Made by a program: the position numbers and the translations under genes. The notes below the pieces were generated by a model. It did no database searches, was not told the origin of the DNA, and was given only the letters and a program-made list of their open reading frames with translations. 64,000 nucleotides of DNA from Anthostomella pinea (Eukaryota > Ascomycota > Sordariomycetes > Xylariales > Xylariaceae), in the NCBI GenBank assembly GCA_963556695.1, contig CAUWAG010000007.1, positions 3,658,001 through 3,722,000 of the forward strand, read 5' to 3'. Positions 63,363 to 64,000 of the stretch are shown piece by piece. The stretch's first letter is position 1, and every line of letters begins with the position of its first letter.

Positions 63363-63689
63363 TTTAGCGGAAAATAGGATAACGTATGGAAGTTGACAGT
63401 CCGCGATAAAATCAAGTCGTATCCGATGATCCGTGATGTAGAGTTGGCGGCGTTGTGTGCGGTTTAAGGATCGTTAAGACTGAGGCAAAGTGCGACTATG
63501 TTATTGGAAAGGCGAACTAGGAGGACAATGGTATGCTGTGATAAATCATCCTTGTTGTAATCTTTGCAATTGGCAAAGATCTCGAGAACAAGGTGTTCGA
63601 GGAGAAATCCTGTGAAATATACCACACAAAGGTCACCTCGCTAACAGGGCACTGCGGGGCTTGAGAGATTATGTGGGGGCGTCCCATTC
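63363..63689. other. Intergenic
   Basis: Nothing recognised. Confidence 0.4.
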
Positions 63690-64000
63690 GATCGCTATGG
63701 GGCACGGGTCTTGCCCCGCAATGATAGCAAGCAGATCTCTCAGCCTTGCTGACGCCTCCCACCCACCAGTCCACATCATCATAGTCAACTTCTCCTCCAA
63801 CGCGCACCACACTCACCCGCCCAAACACGTACATTCAACACTGTACCTGCCAACACAAAACAAGATGGCATCCGAAGGTGCGGTCCCCGACCAGATCACC
63901 AAGCTCTAGGGATGCTTTACACGAAGCCCAAAGTACTCACTCCCATTCGACATTTCCTTTCCCTTATTCTAGGCGTGACCCATATGATACCAGTTGACTC
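63690..64000 (+). pseudogene. Small Myb/SANT-like gene, copy 3 (cut by window end)
   Basis: Shares about 160 bp of upstream sequence with copy 2, then ATG (MASEGAVPDQIT). Compared with copy 2, 24 bp are missing (the MRDMAALV codons), and the same TAG follows (63907-63909) after AAGCTC. The window ends before exon 2. Confidence 0.6.

Overview
The window looks like accessory DNA from a filamentous ascomycete (Pezizomycotina). Introns are 48-118 nt with GT-AG borders, the gene families are fungal (HET, velvet, SET, NLR, DUF3435, Fot1/pogo), and gene-bearing DNA of balanced GC alternates with very AT-rich blocks of the kind left by repeat-induced point mutation (RIP). I ran no database search; families were recognised by eye.

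Left part (1-18.4 kb): the broken 3' end of an F-box/LRR-like gene, a BAHD/TRI101-like acyltransferase with an internal gap, an intact three-exon GH2 beta-galactosidase, a six-exon secreted M35-like metallopeptidase, a secreted Cys-rich gene with one in-frame stop, a complete 1,936-bp Fot1/pogo transposon with 40-bp inverted ends and a dead transposase, a short-chain dehydrogenase cut by one stop, a short telomere-like hexamer tract and a broken HET-domain gene. Two inverted copies of a 150-bp sequence flank the metallopeptidase-to-transposon segment.

Middle (18.4-40.3 kb): about 7 kb without a recognisable gene, an intact velvet-domain regulator (25.5-27.4 kb), another gene-poor stretch, then AT-rich blocks (37.3-39.9 kb) interrupted by a 258-bp GC-normal solo-LTR-like insertion flanked by GTAAA.

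Right part (40.3-64 kb): an intact DUF3435 tyrosine recombinase, the 'captain' family of Starship giant transposons, faces rightwards away from the AT-rich block. Some 300 bp after it lies a palindromic array of AGGCGGT sites phased at 20 bp. Beyond are candidate cargo genes: a divergent pair of an intact HeLo/PigL_N-like protein and an NB-ARC/TPR NLR broken by three stops, a SET-domain gene with one stop, an HNH-nuclease-like pseudogene, three degenerate copies of a small Myb-like gene, and several intact orphan genes. The HeLo-like C-terminus carries two copies, and the NLR N-terminus one, of a similar FG...QG motif, the arrangement used in fungal amyloid-signalled cell death.

A recurring theme is otherwise well-preserved genes stopped by single codons explicable as C-to-T changes (CAA to TAA, CGA to TGA).
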